This document shows positions 21,972 through 32,245 of a stretch of 64,000 bases of DNA, piece by piece (position 1 is the stretch's first letter; each line of letters begins with the position of its first letter). The stretch spans positions 1 to 64,000 of the forward strand of contig JAPWGK010000025.1 of NCBI GenBank assembly GCA_029641185.1. Direction: 5' to 3'. Below the pieces are notes generated by a model. The model saw only the letters and a program-made list of their open reading frames with translations. It made no database searches and had not been told where the DNA came from. The stretch comes from Pseudofabraea citricarpa. Taxonomy: Eukaryota > Ascomycota > Leotiomycetes > Helotiales > Dermateaceae. Position numbers and translations under genes: made by a program.

Positions 21972-23554
21972 TTTTAATGGGATATGGATGCGCTTGACGA
22001 GAAGGTATGATGTCCCAGTGATGACTATAGCCGCTCCCAAGACTAATTGTGCAAGAGTCGGACTGACCCAGATAGCATCTTTACATATATGACGAAGAAA
22101 GAAGTGCTTCATAGTCGCATATGCTGAAGCGGATTTATCTGTAGCCGATTTGATAGTCGTATCCTCAAGTCTATCTGCTTCGACCTTGTAAATAATTCCC
22201 TCACACAATTTTCGTTCAATGAGTGATTTGTGAGCTGGATCCTTCTTCATGAATGCCTTTACACGTTCATCCAGGTCACCCTTGTCTTTGTAACATTTCC
22301 AGTTAATATATCGGTTCGCGAACCAGTCGATATCCGTCCAATTTTCCAAGGCATTGGCGACAAGAAATCCGCTATCCACCTTTGCCTTTGCCCATCCATT
22401 CGACAACAACTCATTCCCATACTTCTCGCGCTCTCGGGTCCGCACAATTTCCAGAAACTGGTCGAGGCTCTTCAAGTAGTCCCGATAGACGAAGTTCCAT
22501 GCTAATTTGGTGGTATCAGGATTCTTGAGCCACAATGGAGGCTTGAAAAATTGCAGAGGTACTACCCGACTCCATTCCCAATCTAAAAGCGAGACAATAT
22601 CCATGTTGTCATTCACTATTAAGTTGTAAGGTTCCAAATCACCATGGACCAAAACGAACGGACCTTGATCAAGGCGGCAATCCATCCAGCTCTTGGCATA
22701 CTCGCGGAAGATATGGAGATGGTATAGAGCATCCTCGCCCTGATGTCTTTCAGAAACACTGTTTCTACCCTCCACGAACGCATTATCCGCAACCTGAAGT
22801 AGCATCGCCACGTAGTCATTAGCCGAAGTGAGAGAACCTCTGTCATCGTAGAAGGAGCTTTGGATCTTGGAAGGCTGCAGACCTTCTAGCTCTTGCATAT
22901 TGATGTCGATAGTGGCAATCCTCTTTCGTACGTTGAATCCCTCTGGACCGTGAGCCAAGCACCCAATCGACGGAAATTCGAGCCTCCTCAGCTGGATATA
23001 AATATCAGCAAGCGAAATATAAAACCGCTTTCGTTGTTCGTCTGAGAGGGTCCTCAGCCGCGCATACGAGAATACCTCTCCCTCAATGTATTCGAGGATA
23101 ACATACGACGATAGTGGCTGGGAACCGTCACCCAGGTTATAGGCATAGATCTTTGGGACTGGAATCGTCGTCTTATTAATCACTAGCCTGCCAAATAGTA
23201 TTTGTTAGTATCGCTTCAATAGAACAAGATGAAATAGCCTTACTGCATTGAAGCAATCTCCCTCTCGAGCTTACTCCTGCTCCCTTCGGCCAGGCATGGA
23301 GCTAAGGGAACACGTACTACCCACTCTTCTACATCTCCACTAGAGCGCGACGGAAAGCGCACAAAATAACAGATATTGTAACTCCCACGAGAAGGGGGCT
23401 TGAAGAAGCTGCAGTGATCGCCGTTATGGTGCGATGATGCCAAGCGGCAGACGTCGTCTTCTTGGATAGCTTCGATAAATCGGTCGCGTTCGCGGTGGAT
23501 ACGGGATTGCACGATACAGTCCTTCAGTTGTTCTGGGCCATGGCCCGTTGACAT
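21963..23554 (-). CDS. Aminoglycoside-phosphotransferase-fold kinase with C-terminal membrane tail, 511 aa
   Basis: Two exons (23244-23554 and 21963-23187); the intron 23188-23243 has GTAAGG, a perfect TACTAAC branch site and GGCAG. The start is ATG 23552-23554 (MSTGHGPEQL). The fold is shown by VVRVPLAP (N-lobe Arg in the Lys position), the catalytic loop LVHGDLEPYNLIV with His285, Asp287 and Asn292, and LLDWEW with Asp306. Residues about 482-503 (LAQLVLGAAIVITGTSYLLV) are a single hydrophobic helix followed by KR, so a tail-anchored membrane position is likely and unusual for the family. Substrate unknown. It is not a recent duplicate of the 501-residue kinase, as little matches beyond the motifs. 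Confidence 0.88.
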
Positions 23555-24146
23555 CTTAGCTCTGGATTTCAGAATCGTTATAGACGAGGCATACGTACTT
23601 GGGCTTTGTAAAGCCGGAATAATCGTTGCCTAAGGCCTCTCATACTTCTAAGAAGGAGGTACGTTTAACAGCTATTCTAAGAGTATGCCTATCACGTCAC
23701 ATGACAAAGCACGTGACCCAGCTTAGGCACCTCAATTAAGGCTTAACTTATATATTACTTGCTTTTAGAGGCTAATAATTAATTAGAATTAATTTATTAG
23801 CTAGTGGTCCGATAAGGCACCCTTGTTTGTCTCACCAATGCACCATCGTGTTGACTCCGTGGAATTGATACACTGCAAGAGGTTTTGGGTTCTCGTAACT
23901 GAATGCCCTAGAGGGCTGGATATTTCGACGACTACATTCCTATTTCTCTAGCTGTGCCATGTCTACCACCTGAAGCCGTATTTTCCCACCGAAAGTTTAC
24001 TGAGTGGGAAGAGGTATTCCAGCTTCTAGATCTTGATTTGAATTGAGAGTATGTCTCCAGGACCATTGGGAAATTCATTGAAAGTAGCTATATGCACAAT
24101 ATGAGCAAGAATATTCCTTACTTATCTTCGCAACGTTGCTACTAGT
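23555..24146. other. Intergenic region between kinase and receptor genes
   Basis: No coding region is supported. An AT-rich block sits around 23745-23815. A cluster of CACGTGAC and related sites lies about 150 bases upstream of the kinase start. The mirror stretch is 35961-36552. Confidence 0.55.
23710..23717. promoter_or_regulatory. E-box CACGTGAC
   Basis: A TCACGTCACATGAC run lies just upstream (from 23692), giving three closely spaced bHLH-type half-palindromes 138-165 bases before the kinase ATG. Binding is not shown. The mirror is 36390-36397. Confidence 0.3.
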
Positions 24147-27100
24147 TCAGCGTGACCAAAAGATCACCAAGTCATCATAATCCTTCTCACTCAGCTCGCT
24201 TTTTCCACGTTTGTCGTTGGGAAGTATGGACCGCCGAAGATCAAAAGCTTGTTGGAAAGACAGAAGTGAAGAGTCCTCATCTCCCATGGCCTTAAATATC
24301 TGGCCTTCTTTGAACTTTGCTCGAGCGAGCTCGTTTTTGTAGTAAGGTCGACCGGAGAAAATCTTCAAAGCTTGGTGGATGAGTTTCCTATCAGCATCAG
24401 CGTTCGCTCCGGGTTCTAACCTCAATAGCATACTTGGCTTCGGCGAAATTCTTCAGTCTGATGTTGTGGTCTGCAAGACGCACGCAGGCATCACCGACTC
24501 GATGATGTTCCTTGCCTAGGGTGATACTGTATTGTATGAGACAGCGGGTATGAAATAAGAATCCCTCGTCAAATAGACCTTGACTGACGTAAACGTTGCC
24601 AAGCGCATATAGAATCTTTCCGGTTCTGCTGCATGTTAGCTTGTTTTGAAGAAGCTGCTGATTAGAGCCATACTTAAAGGATTTGGTATCATCAATACCA
24701 TATGCTATTTCATGTATATCTAGAATCTCGTGAAGCACACGTTTGGCCTCGTCATATTTACCTTGTACCCAATATATGAAACCCAAATTTGGTTCCGGCC
24801 AGTTCAACATGGTGTCATCGTAATTGGAAAGCTGCTGGAACCTTTTGATAGATGTCAGAAAGTATTCTAAAGCTGTGTCGTAGTCCCCATTCATAGCATA
24901 TGCAACTCCAGTCTCGTTGTAAATGCAAGCTACCTCATAGCCAAAGTCCGTGTTTTCAGAATCGTCCTGTGTTTCCAGAGAGTTCTCAAGCCATTGCTTA
25001 TAACGTCTTAGACACTCCTTACCATCGTTCGTTTCCATACTGGCTGTACCTTGGTTGAGATTGGCTCTTCGAAGTTGATATATCATTTCAGGGGACAGTT
25101 GATCAACAGAGAGCTCGCATATCTTCTGAACCAATCCGAAAAACTCCTTTGCCTCTTGTGGGAAGCCACGTTCGAACCAATACCTTCTTTTGTTAGTAAC
25201 TCTAAGGATTTAGGTTAGAGATCATACCATCCGGCGTCATTGTACAATGCAGCAACAGTCTCCATCTCCATGCAATTCTCTTCTTCGTAAACTCGTTCAT
25301 GTGCATTCTTGAGACGCACAACCGTCGGAAAGATAGTTTCACACTCAATGTGTCGTTTTGTATCAAACCGGGCCACCAAATCACCGAATGGCCATGTCTT
25401 ATAGACAGCACGAATAGCTGTCTCAAAAATACGTGCCTGACGTGACCTCGGCATGCCATCTCGAGCAATATCCTGGACGATTCGATGTAGCCATATTTCC
25501 CCGGTCTTCTCGTTAACATTCACCAGGGAAGAATGCAGTAGCTGTAGCCTTGCTTCAAAGTATTCGCGAATGGTTTCTGGGAAATCCTTAATCAAGGGAT
25601 GTGAACATGCAGTCTTAAGTATCTTTTCTGGTATACGATCTGGGTCCAAGATGGCGATGAGTTCTAGTAAACCACGGCTTTTTGCTGACAGACCATCCAT
25701 ACCGAGTTTCGACGATATCGAATACATTTGTTGAGACTGCGTGGTACAACTATCAGTCTGATTTACCTTTTCAATTCCGCTTTCTGCAAACATGTCGAGG
25801 AATTCTACAAGAGAGATACGGAGCCTGTGAATGACGCCGACCATTTGGCGTATGAGCAGTGGGAGGCCACCTAGTTTGTCTGCAATTTGAGTGAGATACT
25901 TTTCTTGGTCGGTCGCGATGGATTTGGTGGTCAGAGCCTTTAGAAAATCGACTGCTTCTGGCACCGTTAAAGGTCCAAGGTCCATACCTTGGCGGACAGT
26001 AAATGTTTGTGTCTTTGCATAGGAATCCCGACTAGTTATGAGCACTGATCCAATTCCATTGTCAGGCCAGAAGCCATTCAACACTTCGAAGTCGTCCACA
26101 TTGTCGAATACCAGTAGCCATTTTGCTTCATTAGTGCCAGTGGTTGCAACATTGTGGTGTATTACGGGGTTCGACAGCCACCCCATAACCTTGTCACACG
26201 CTCCAGGCAGGTCCTGTGCCTCCATTTGATCTGCCAAGCCAAGATCAACTGCAATACGAGCAAATTCTTCCGCCAAAATATTACGATCATCAGCAGACAC
26301 CCAGAAGATCGCATCAAAGTTTTCTTTTTGGGAGTAAACGTACTCCACCGCAACCTCCGTCTTCCCGATACCTCCCATACCGCATATAGCGAATGACTCC
26401 AGGGATGAGCGATAAGGACTTCCAGATGGCTCAGACTGGCCTGGGAAGAAGGCACAGTGGATAGCTTCCAAACACTCGGATCTACCGAAAAAGCCGTCCC
26501 GTCGTTCGTGTGTTTTGACAGAAAAGCAAGGTAGTTTAGGATCTTTCGTCACAGGATCAAAATTCGTTGGCAGATAGACTATTTCTATCGATGCATCTGT
26601 CAAAGAGCCTTTCGTGGCGTCCCCGGTTTGCGAGGGAGTATTTGAGCGCACCCTAACGTCGGTTATTCTTTTATCGATACCAGCTACACTTCTTGTGCCA
26701 CTCTCACTTTGACTTCGCAATGTACCCCCTTCTAGTCCATCAAGGACGCTTACTGTAGAGATATCAGTAATTTAGCACAGGCAGAAAAGGGTTGGGAACC
26801 CCACCTCCAGACAGCGCCGCAAAATCCAACAACGTCTTTCTGAAGGTATCCCTTATAACTGGGTACAAGGTGCCATCCACCATGACTCTGCATATGTCGT
26901 TATGTGACGAAGCTACTTGTACTCGTGTTTCATTTGACGACCCAACAGTGCAAAGACTCTCTGACACAATCTAAAAGATAAGCTTCAATTTTATTTCCAA
27001 AGACAGGAACATAATACCTACAATAGTTCTGATAGGTTTGCGGAACTTTGCAAAGACGTTTCTATTCACCTTTGACTCTTCACCCTCAAAGCATGATATC

Positions 27101-27861
27101 ATAGGCACCACGAAACCCCTCTGTTCAAACTCTTGCGACATCTTGGCTAGGAAGACGTTATCTCTATCTGGCTCCAATGACTTCCTGGGTAGGGCTTTTT
27201 TCCGTGTGCACCTCAAAATGAGCTCCAGTATATTTGGCTGTAGAGGAACTTTCATACGTAGGTGAGGAGTGCCAAGGAAGACAATGCCACTTAGAAAGTC
27301 AACAACATTGCGATGCTTGTAAAGATTCTCGTGGATGACGGAAAAAGCCTATCGTGAATTATCAGAAGGTCATTCGACATCCGACTAGTATCACGATTAA
27401 AGACATACCTTTTTGAGAATGATACCACCTAAGCTGTGACATAAATAGAAGACTGGGCGTCGCTTGGCCTTGGTGAAAGTAAACTTGTAAGCCATAATGT
27501 CCCCAGAGAAAAGTCATTCGTGGGCAACTTACGTGTCCTTCGCTACACAGCGCATCTAAATGCCCTAAAAGAAAACGCCCTTCTTCGAACAGCTGCAATA
27601 GTACAGCACCCTCTGGGTCTTTCAAGCAGTACTTGTAATGCCAGATCTGAACCTGGCCTTCCAGATCTTCCACAAGCTTTTCAATCCAGTCGATTGAGCC
27701 ATCTGTCCACTCACTTGGTTCAAGAGTCCAGAGCCCTGGTATGATTACTATACTGAAAAATTACATCAGCTGATGTATCCAACAGAGCATAATCATTGAT
27801 CTTACTCGGCTCTGCGATCCTCAATGAGAATTGGTGTTAGGGGGTACAGTGGTTGAAGCAT
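24147..27861 (-). CDS. NOD-like receptor: SesB-type esterase domain, NB-ARC, TPR (1114 aa model)
   Basis: Eight modelled exons: 27806-27861, 27533-27752, 27409-27468, 27022-27348, 26805-26970, 25228-26752, 24434-25183 and 24147-24387. The N-terminal alpha/beta-hydrolase (about 18-190) has IVIIPGLW, the nucleophile elbow CHSLGG with Ser104, and IVFLGTPH. The NB-ARC domain (about 370-700) has P-loop GMGGIGKTE (401-409), FWVSADD, Walker B WLLVFDNVDD, sensor SVLITSRDS and GLPLL. A winged-helix region ending LHRIVQD replaces the MHD motif. The C-terminal third carries TPR-like repeats (YAMNGDYDTALEYF, YWVQGKYDEAKRVL, NIRLKNFAEA). This is the layout of fungal STAND receptors in heterokaryon incompatibility or immunity: TPRs sense, NB-ARC switches, the hydrolase executes. 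No frameshift or stop was found, so it looks intact. Confidence 0.9.
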
Positions 27862-28633
27862 CGTTATGTCTAGCTCGATAGGATACACTTGATTACCAAG
27901 ACTTGAGCCTTTCTATTTGGATACTGGAATCCAGCAAGAGGAAGATTTTCCGTCAAAAAATGAAACTCGTTCTCGAACAGAATGTCTATTACTAAAACAA
28001 TCTCAGTGCTGGGCTTGAGAAATCAAACAACATCACAGACAGGATATGTTTCCCATCGCATGAGGCTCTTCTTACCTTCAAGTAACAAGTAGCAACAAGA
28101 AGAAAAGCTGGCGCATGCTTGCTTCCTCAGGACCCACCTATTAAAAAGACAGTCATGCACCCAGACCCAATGAACAGCTCCCAATCGAGCCCCTGAGTAT
28201 AAGACGGGAATCCAGAATCTTCAGGCTAAAGACAATGGGCACAACCAGGTCCTATCAGTCGAAAGCGCTGCTTGATTCAGCTTCTTACTGGAGGGTGGCA
28301 ATATGAATGCTGCTAAGCACTATGTGTGCTCCAAGAAATTGGTATGCAACCATCTTTGAGCAGGCCCCGAAGGTGGTATAATGTACACACGGAATTTCGT
28401 TGCTTTTTCCTTGGTCAGTATCATACGGATCAGTTGGCACATTGCTAACAGTCGCGGGATAAATTGTGGCTGCTAGATTGAGTGCTACATGTGACAGCAT
28501 GTTTATGTCTCAAATCCAGTGCACTAGTGTTCTCGTCAGCTTTCTCAGCCTCTCCATTGACTTTTGACTTCGGTTGCAAGATACGTTCTTCTCCTTACGA
28601 AGTATTTGCAAGGCGATATCAAACCTTAGGAAG
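27862..28633. other. Divergent promoter region with one small open frame
   Basis: Shared upstream region of the minus-strand receptor and the plus-strand desaturase-like pseudogene. It contains the doubtful 71-residue frame at 28285-28500. No clear TATA box was picked out. The mirror is 31474-32245. Confidence 0.5.
28285..28500 (-). CDS. Doubtful small protein, 71 aa
   Basis: ATG-started frame (MLSHVALNLAATIYPATVSN) with a weakly hydrophobic C-terminus. No family was recognised and no flanking splice sites convincingly extend it. It may be part of the receptor's upstream leader or chance. Confidence 0.2.
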   Translation of the reverse strand: MLSHVALNLAATIYPATVSNVPTDPYDTDQGKSNEIPCVHYTTFGACSKMVAYQFLGAHIVLSSIHIATLQ

Positions 28634-29704
28634 ATGAAGCAACATTTTCAAGCTAGCGTATATTTCCTTGAAAGGAATGAGCGTTTCTTAACTGAAAAGC
28701 CATACAACTTGGATTACATTCCCGAACCTCCGGCTGCGAAAACAAACATAAACATCCATCGAGAAAACATCGATATCACAGACATTCGTGGCTACGAAAA
28801 CGATTTCAACTTTGCACAGAATGGCTTTGGAATTTTCCGGCTCGATTGTCCTATAACTTCGGAAGACTACTCTGATAATACGAAAGTCAAGGAAATTTTC
28901 CTTCCCGATACTGCCGAGTCGATAAAACAAGCCTTAGGGGCTAGTCGTGTCCAGGTCTATGATTACACAGTAAGTAACTGTACTACGAACTTAGTGTTCA
29001 CCCACTCATTTATTACAAGGTCCGAAAGAGGAATTCGGCATTTCCGACTAGTACTAGAGGGTACTATTCGTACAAGCAGCCGTCTTCTATTGTGCACGTT
29101 GGTTGGTTGAGCCTCAAGGCTTTTAGGATGGAAGGTAGTCACTAATAATCGGTAGACACAACTCCTGCTTACACTATAGAGATGCTACAAACTTTGAATC
29201 CAGACGAATCGGATCCTGTTCGGAAGTGTTATTACTAATCTGTAAAGTATGTACCTCTTTAACGAACCCATGCCTATGTAATAAAAGTCCAACAGAGCGC
29301 AATCAGTTTGTGGAAACCTCTTTGTAGGCCGATTCGCGACTGGCCTCTTACTCTCTACGATCCACGATCGGTTGACCCAAAGGATCTGCAGGCTCGCGAC
29401 ACAGTAAAGCGAGATGCCTTCATTAAGACCTTCCAGGTACACCACTCTAAGTCTCAGAAGTGGTATTTTATCAGTGATTAGAGCTCTAATAAAGCTTGGA
29501 TTTTCCTCCAAGCAGATTCATCTCTAGGGGGGATGTTAGGTACGTGAATATTATATTAACAGACGACCATCTCTTACTAACGTTAGGGACATAGGCGTGC
29601 CGCATACTTCCTTTGACTTTGCATCATCCACAAGCAGCCAAGTTCCACGAGAGAGCATTAAGGTGAGGGCATTAGTATTCTACGAGAATAAAATGTCGGA
29701 ATAG
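28634..29704 (+). pseudogene. CmcJ/GA4-desaturase-like oxidoreductase, broken by in-frame TAG
   Basis: Five exons can be followed: 28634-28969, 29020-29101, 29156-29227, 29288-29539 and 29595-29704 (branch ACTAAC, TAG end). Family landmarks appear in order: ITDIRGYENDF, GASRVQVYDYT, VHVDTTPAYT, LWKPLCRPIRDWPLTLYD, DPRSVDPKDL, KWYFISD, VPHTSFDF and VPRESIKVRALVFYE. The family (CmcJ of cephamycin, AsaB, GA4 desaturase) comprises small oxidising or hydroxylating enzymes of secondary metabolism; catalytic chemistry here is inferred. Inside exon 4 a TAG at 29479-29481 follows KWYFISD and would end the product at 227 residues, while the frame continues with family-like sequence to 29704. It is the last gene before the telomere-like DNA, about 200 bases away. 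Read-through, a sequencing error or an unrecognised intron remain possible. Confidence 0.72.
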
Positions 29705-29900
29705 GAACAAGAATCTTAGTAACGAGAGGAAGAAGTTAGCAGATAGGTGGAAAATACGAAAGTGTGCCAGTCTCCTAAATATGTACGTAGGATACTGTGT
29801 TACAAGCAATCAAATATGCTTTCCAAAGTTTCCCTACTATACGCAAACGAATGATACTTCAATCTGGTTCCTTGTTCCCATACGAAAAGACAGTGCACTC
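29705..29900. other. Terminal subtelomeric DNA
   Basis: No gene. The exact inverted match ends at 29878; from 29879 the sequence only approximately matches the other arm, though both reach a telomeric TTAGGG soon after GTGCACTC or ATGCACTCG. Confidence 0.6.
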
Positions 29901-30005
29901 TTAGGGTTTGGGTGGGTTGGGGGTGGGGGTGGCGTGGTGAGGGTGTGGGGCCTGTGGGTTTGGAGTGTGGAGGGTTAGGGTGGGGGTGAGGGTTAGGGGT
30001 GTGGG
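29901..30005 (+). repeat. Degenerate telomere-like tract, G-rich strand toward the centre
   Basis: About 105 bases made of G runs separated by T, TT or TTA, with exact TTAGGG at 29901, 29974 and 29992. Orientation is that of a right-hand chromosome end: the G-rich strand runs 5' to 3' outward. The length is typical of a fungal telomere, but the units are far more irregular than a normal TTAGGG array. Confidence 0.8.
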
Positions 30006-30098
30006 ACGTGTCTTGCATCGACTCCAGTAGACCGAGACGACAACAGCAGCTGCTGTTGTCGTCTCCGCGTTACTGCTGTCATGCACTGACAAGACACG
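30006..30098. other. Junction core with perfect 28-base palindrome
   Basis: Bases 30036-30063 form a perfect palindrome centred between 30049 and 30050 (half-site GACGACAACAGCAG). The flanks GTGTCTTGCATCGACTCCAG and its counterpart ending GCACTGACAAGACAC are similar only after several substitutions and gaps. This is what a linker read twice with errors, or a diverged inverted repeat, would look like. I do not recognise it as a common adapter. Its centre is 4 bases off the arm centre (30053.5). Confidence 0.75.
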
Positions 30099-30205
30099 CC
30101 ACATCCCCTACCCCTCACACCTCAACCCCCACCTCCTAACTCCACCCCCACCCCCCTACAGCCCACCCCCACCCCCACCCCTCAACCCCACCCCCAAACC
30201 CTAAC
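30099..30205 (-). repeat. Degenerate telomere-like tract, C-rich on plus strand
   Basis: About 105 bases of C runs with A/TA separators ending in CCCTAAC at 30199-30205, the expected orientation of a left-hand chromosome end. It is not an exact mirror of 29901-30005: unit order and lengths differ. Confidence 0.8.
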
Positions 30206-30402
30206 GAGTGCATGGTCCTATTTCGATTGGAACAAGGAACCAGATTGAAGTATCATTCGTTTGCGTATAGTAGGGAAACTTTGGAAAGCATATTTGATTG
30301 CTTGTAACACAGTATCCTACGTACATATTTAGGAGACTGGCACACTTTCGTATTTTCCACCTATCTGCTAACTTCTTCCTCTCGTTACTAAGATTCTTGT
30401 TC

Positions 30403-31473
30403 CTATTCCGACATTTTATTCTCGTAGAATACTAATGCCCTCACCTTAATGCTCTCTCGTGGAACTTGGCTGCTTGTGGATGATGCAAAGTCAAAGGAAG
30501 TATGCGGCACGCCTATGTCCCTAACGTTAGTAAGAGATGGTCGTCTGTTAATATAATATTCACGTACCTAACATCCCCCCTAGAGATGAATCTGCTTGGA
30601 GGAAAATCCAAGCTTTATTAGAGCTCTAATCACTGATAAAATACCACTTCTGAGACTTAGAGTGGTGTACCTGGAAGGTCTTAATGAAGGCATCTCGCTT
30701 TACTGTGTCGCGAGCCTGCAGATCCTTTGGGTCAACCGATCGTGGATCGTAGAGAGTAAGAGGCCAGTCGCGAATCGGCCTACAAAGAGGTTTCCACAAA
30801 CTGATTGCGCTCTGTTGGACTTTTATTACATAGGCATGGGTTCGTTAAAGAGGTACATACTTTACAGATTAGTAATAACACTTCCGAACAGGATCCGATT
30901 CGTCTGGATTCAAAGTTTGTAGCATCTCTATAGTGTAAGCAGGAGTTGTGTCTACCGATTATTAGTGACTACCTTCCATCCTAAAAGCCTTGAGGCTCAA
31001 CCAACCAACGTGCACAATAGAAGACGGCTGCTTGTACGAATAGTACCCTCTAGTACTAGTCGGAAATGCCGAATTCCTCTTTCGGACCTTGTAATAAATG
31101 AGTGGGTGAACACTAAGTTCGTAGTACAGTTACTTACTGTGTAATCATAGACCTGGACACGACTAGCCCCTAAGGCTTGTTTTATCGACTCGGCAGTATC
31201 GGGAAGGAAAATTTCCTTGACTTTCGTATTATCAGAGTAGTCTTCCGAAGTTATAGGACAATCGAGCCGGAAAATTCCAAAGCCATTCTGTGCAAAGTTG
31301 AAATCGTTTTCGTAGCCACGAATGTCTGTGATATCGATGTTTTCTCGATGGATGTTTATGTTTGTTTTCGCAGCCGGAGGTTCGGGAATGTAATCCAAGT
31401 TGTATGGCTTTTCAGTTAAGAAACGCTCATTCCTTTCAAGGAAATATACGCTAGCTTGAAAATGTTGCTTCAT
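30403..31473 (-). pseudogene. CmcJ/GA4-desaturase-like pseudogene, mirror copy
   Basis: Mirror of 28634-29704, with the same in-frame stop at 30626-30628. Exons are 31138-31473, 31006-31087, 30880-30951, 30568-30819 and 30403-30512. The identical lesion in both arms means either the duplication came after the mutation or the two arms are one locus. Confidence 0.72.
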
Positions 31474-31606
31474 CTTCCTAAGGTTTGATATCGCCTTGCA
31501 AATACTTCGTAAGGAGAAGAACGTATCTTGCAACCGAAGTCAAAAGTCAATGGAGAGGCTGAGAAAGCTGACGAGAACACTAGTGCACTGGATTTGAGAC
31601 ATAAAC

Positions 31607-31822
31607 ATGCTGTCACATGTAGCACTCAATCTAGCAGCCACAATTTATCCCGCGACTGTTAGCAATGTGCCAACTGATCCGTATGATACTGACCAAGGAA
31701 AAAGCAACGAAATTCCGTGTGTACATTATACCACCTTCGGGGCCTGCTCAAAGATGGTTGCATACCAATTTCTTGGAGCACACATAGTGCTTAGCAGCAT
31801 TCATATTGCCACCCTCCAGTAA
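31607..31822 (+). CDS. Doubtful small protein, 71 aa, mirror copy
   Basis: Mirror of 28285-28500; the same doubts apply. Confidence 0.2.
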   Translation: MLSHVALNLAATIYPATVSNVPTDPYDTDQGKSNEIPCVHYTTFGACSKMVAYQFLGAHIVLSSIHIATLQ

Positions 31823-32245
31823 GAAGCTGAATCAAGCAGCGCTTTCGACTGATAGGACCTGGTTGTGCCCATTGTCTTTAGCCTGAAGATTCTGGATTCC
31901 CGTCTTATACTCAGGGGCTCGATTGGGAGCTGTTCATTGGGTCTGGGTGCATGACTGTCTTTTTAATAGGTGGGTCCTGAGGAAGCAAGCATGCGCCAGC
32001 TTTTCTTCTTGTTGCTACTTGTTACTTGAAGGTAAGAAGAGCCTCATGCGATGGGAAACATATCCTGTCTGTGATGTTGTTTGATTTCTCAAGCCCAGCA
32101 CTGAGATTGTTTTAGTAATAGACATTCTGTTCGAGAACGAGTTTCATTTTTTGACGGAAAATCTTCCTCTTGCTGGATTCCAGTATCCAAATAGAAAGGC
32201 TCAAGTCTTGGTAATCAAGTGTATCCTATCGAGCTAGACATAACG

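Larger units (their letters stand above)
1..29878. repeat. Left arm of giant inverted repeat
   Basis: This arm is the reverse complement of 30229-60106. Position x pairs with 60107-x throughout: coding regions at 831, 11776, 21963 and 29185 all fit the same sum, so there is no net insertion or deletion over almost 30 kb. A run of 11 T followed by 8 A near 10274 is preserved exactly at 49812. The last paired base is 29878 (with 30229); 29879 is the first mismatch. The arm starts at base 1 only because the window is cut there. Base 1 falls inside the ABC transporter gene, so the true repeat boundary is not visible. Confidence 0.97.

Noticed and set aside
18398..23554. Calling the APH-fold genes antibiotic-resistance genes
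   Set aside because: The family is widespread in fungi with mostly unknown substrates; the motifs show the fold, not the substrate.
29185..29511. 108-residue open frame on the minus strand next to the telomere
   Set aside because: It overlaps exons of the desaturase-like gene on the opposite strand, which has splice sites and family motifs.
29781..30104. Open frames running through the telomere-like tracts (Pro/His/Thr or Gly/Val/Trp rich)
   Set aside because: They are translations of simple G- or C-rich repeats.
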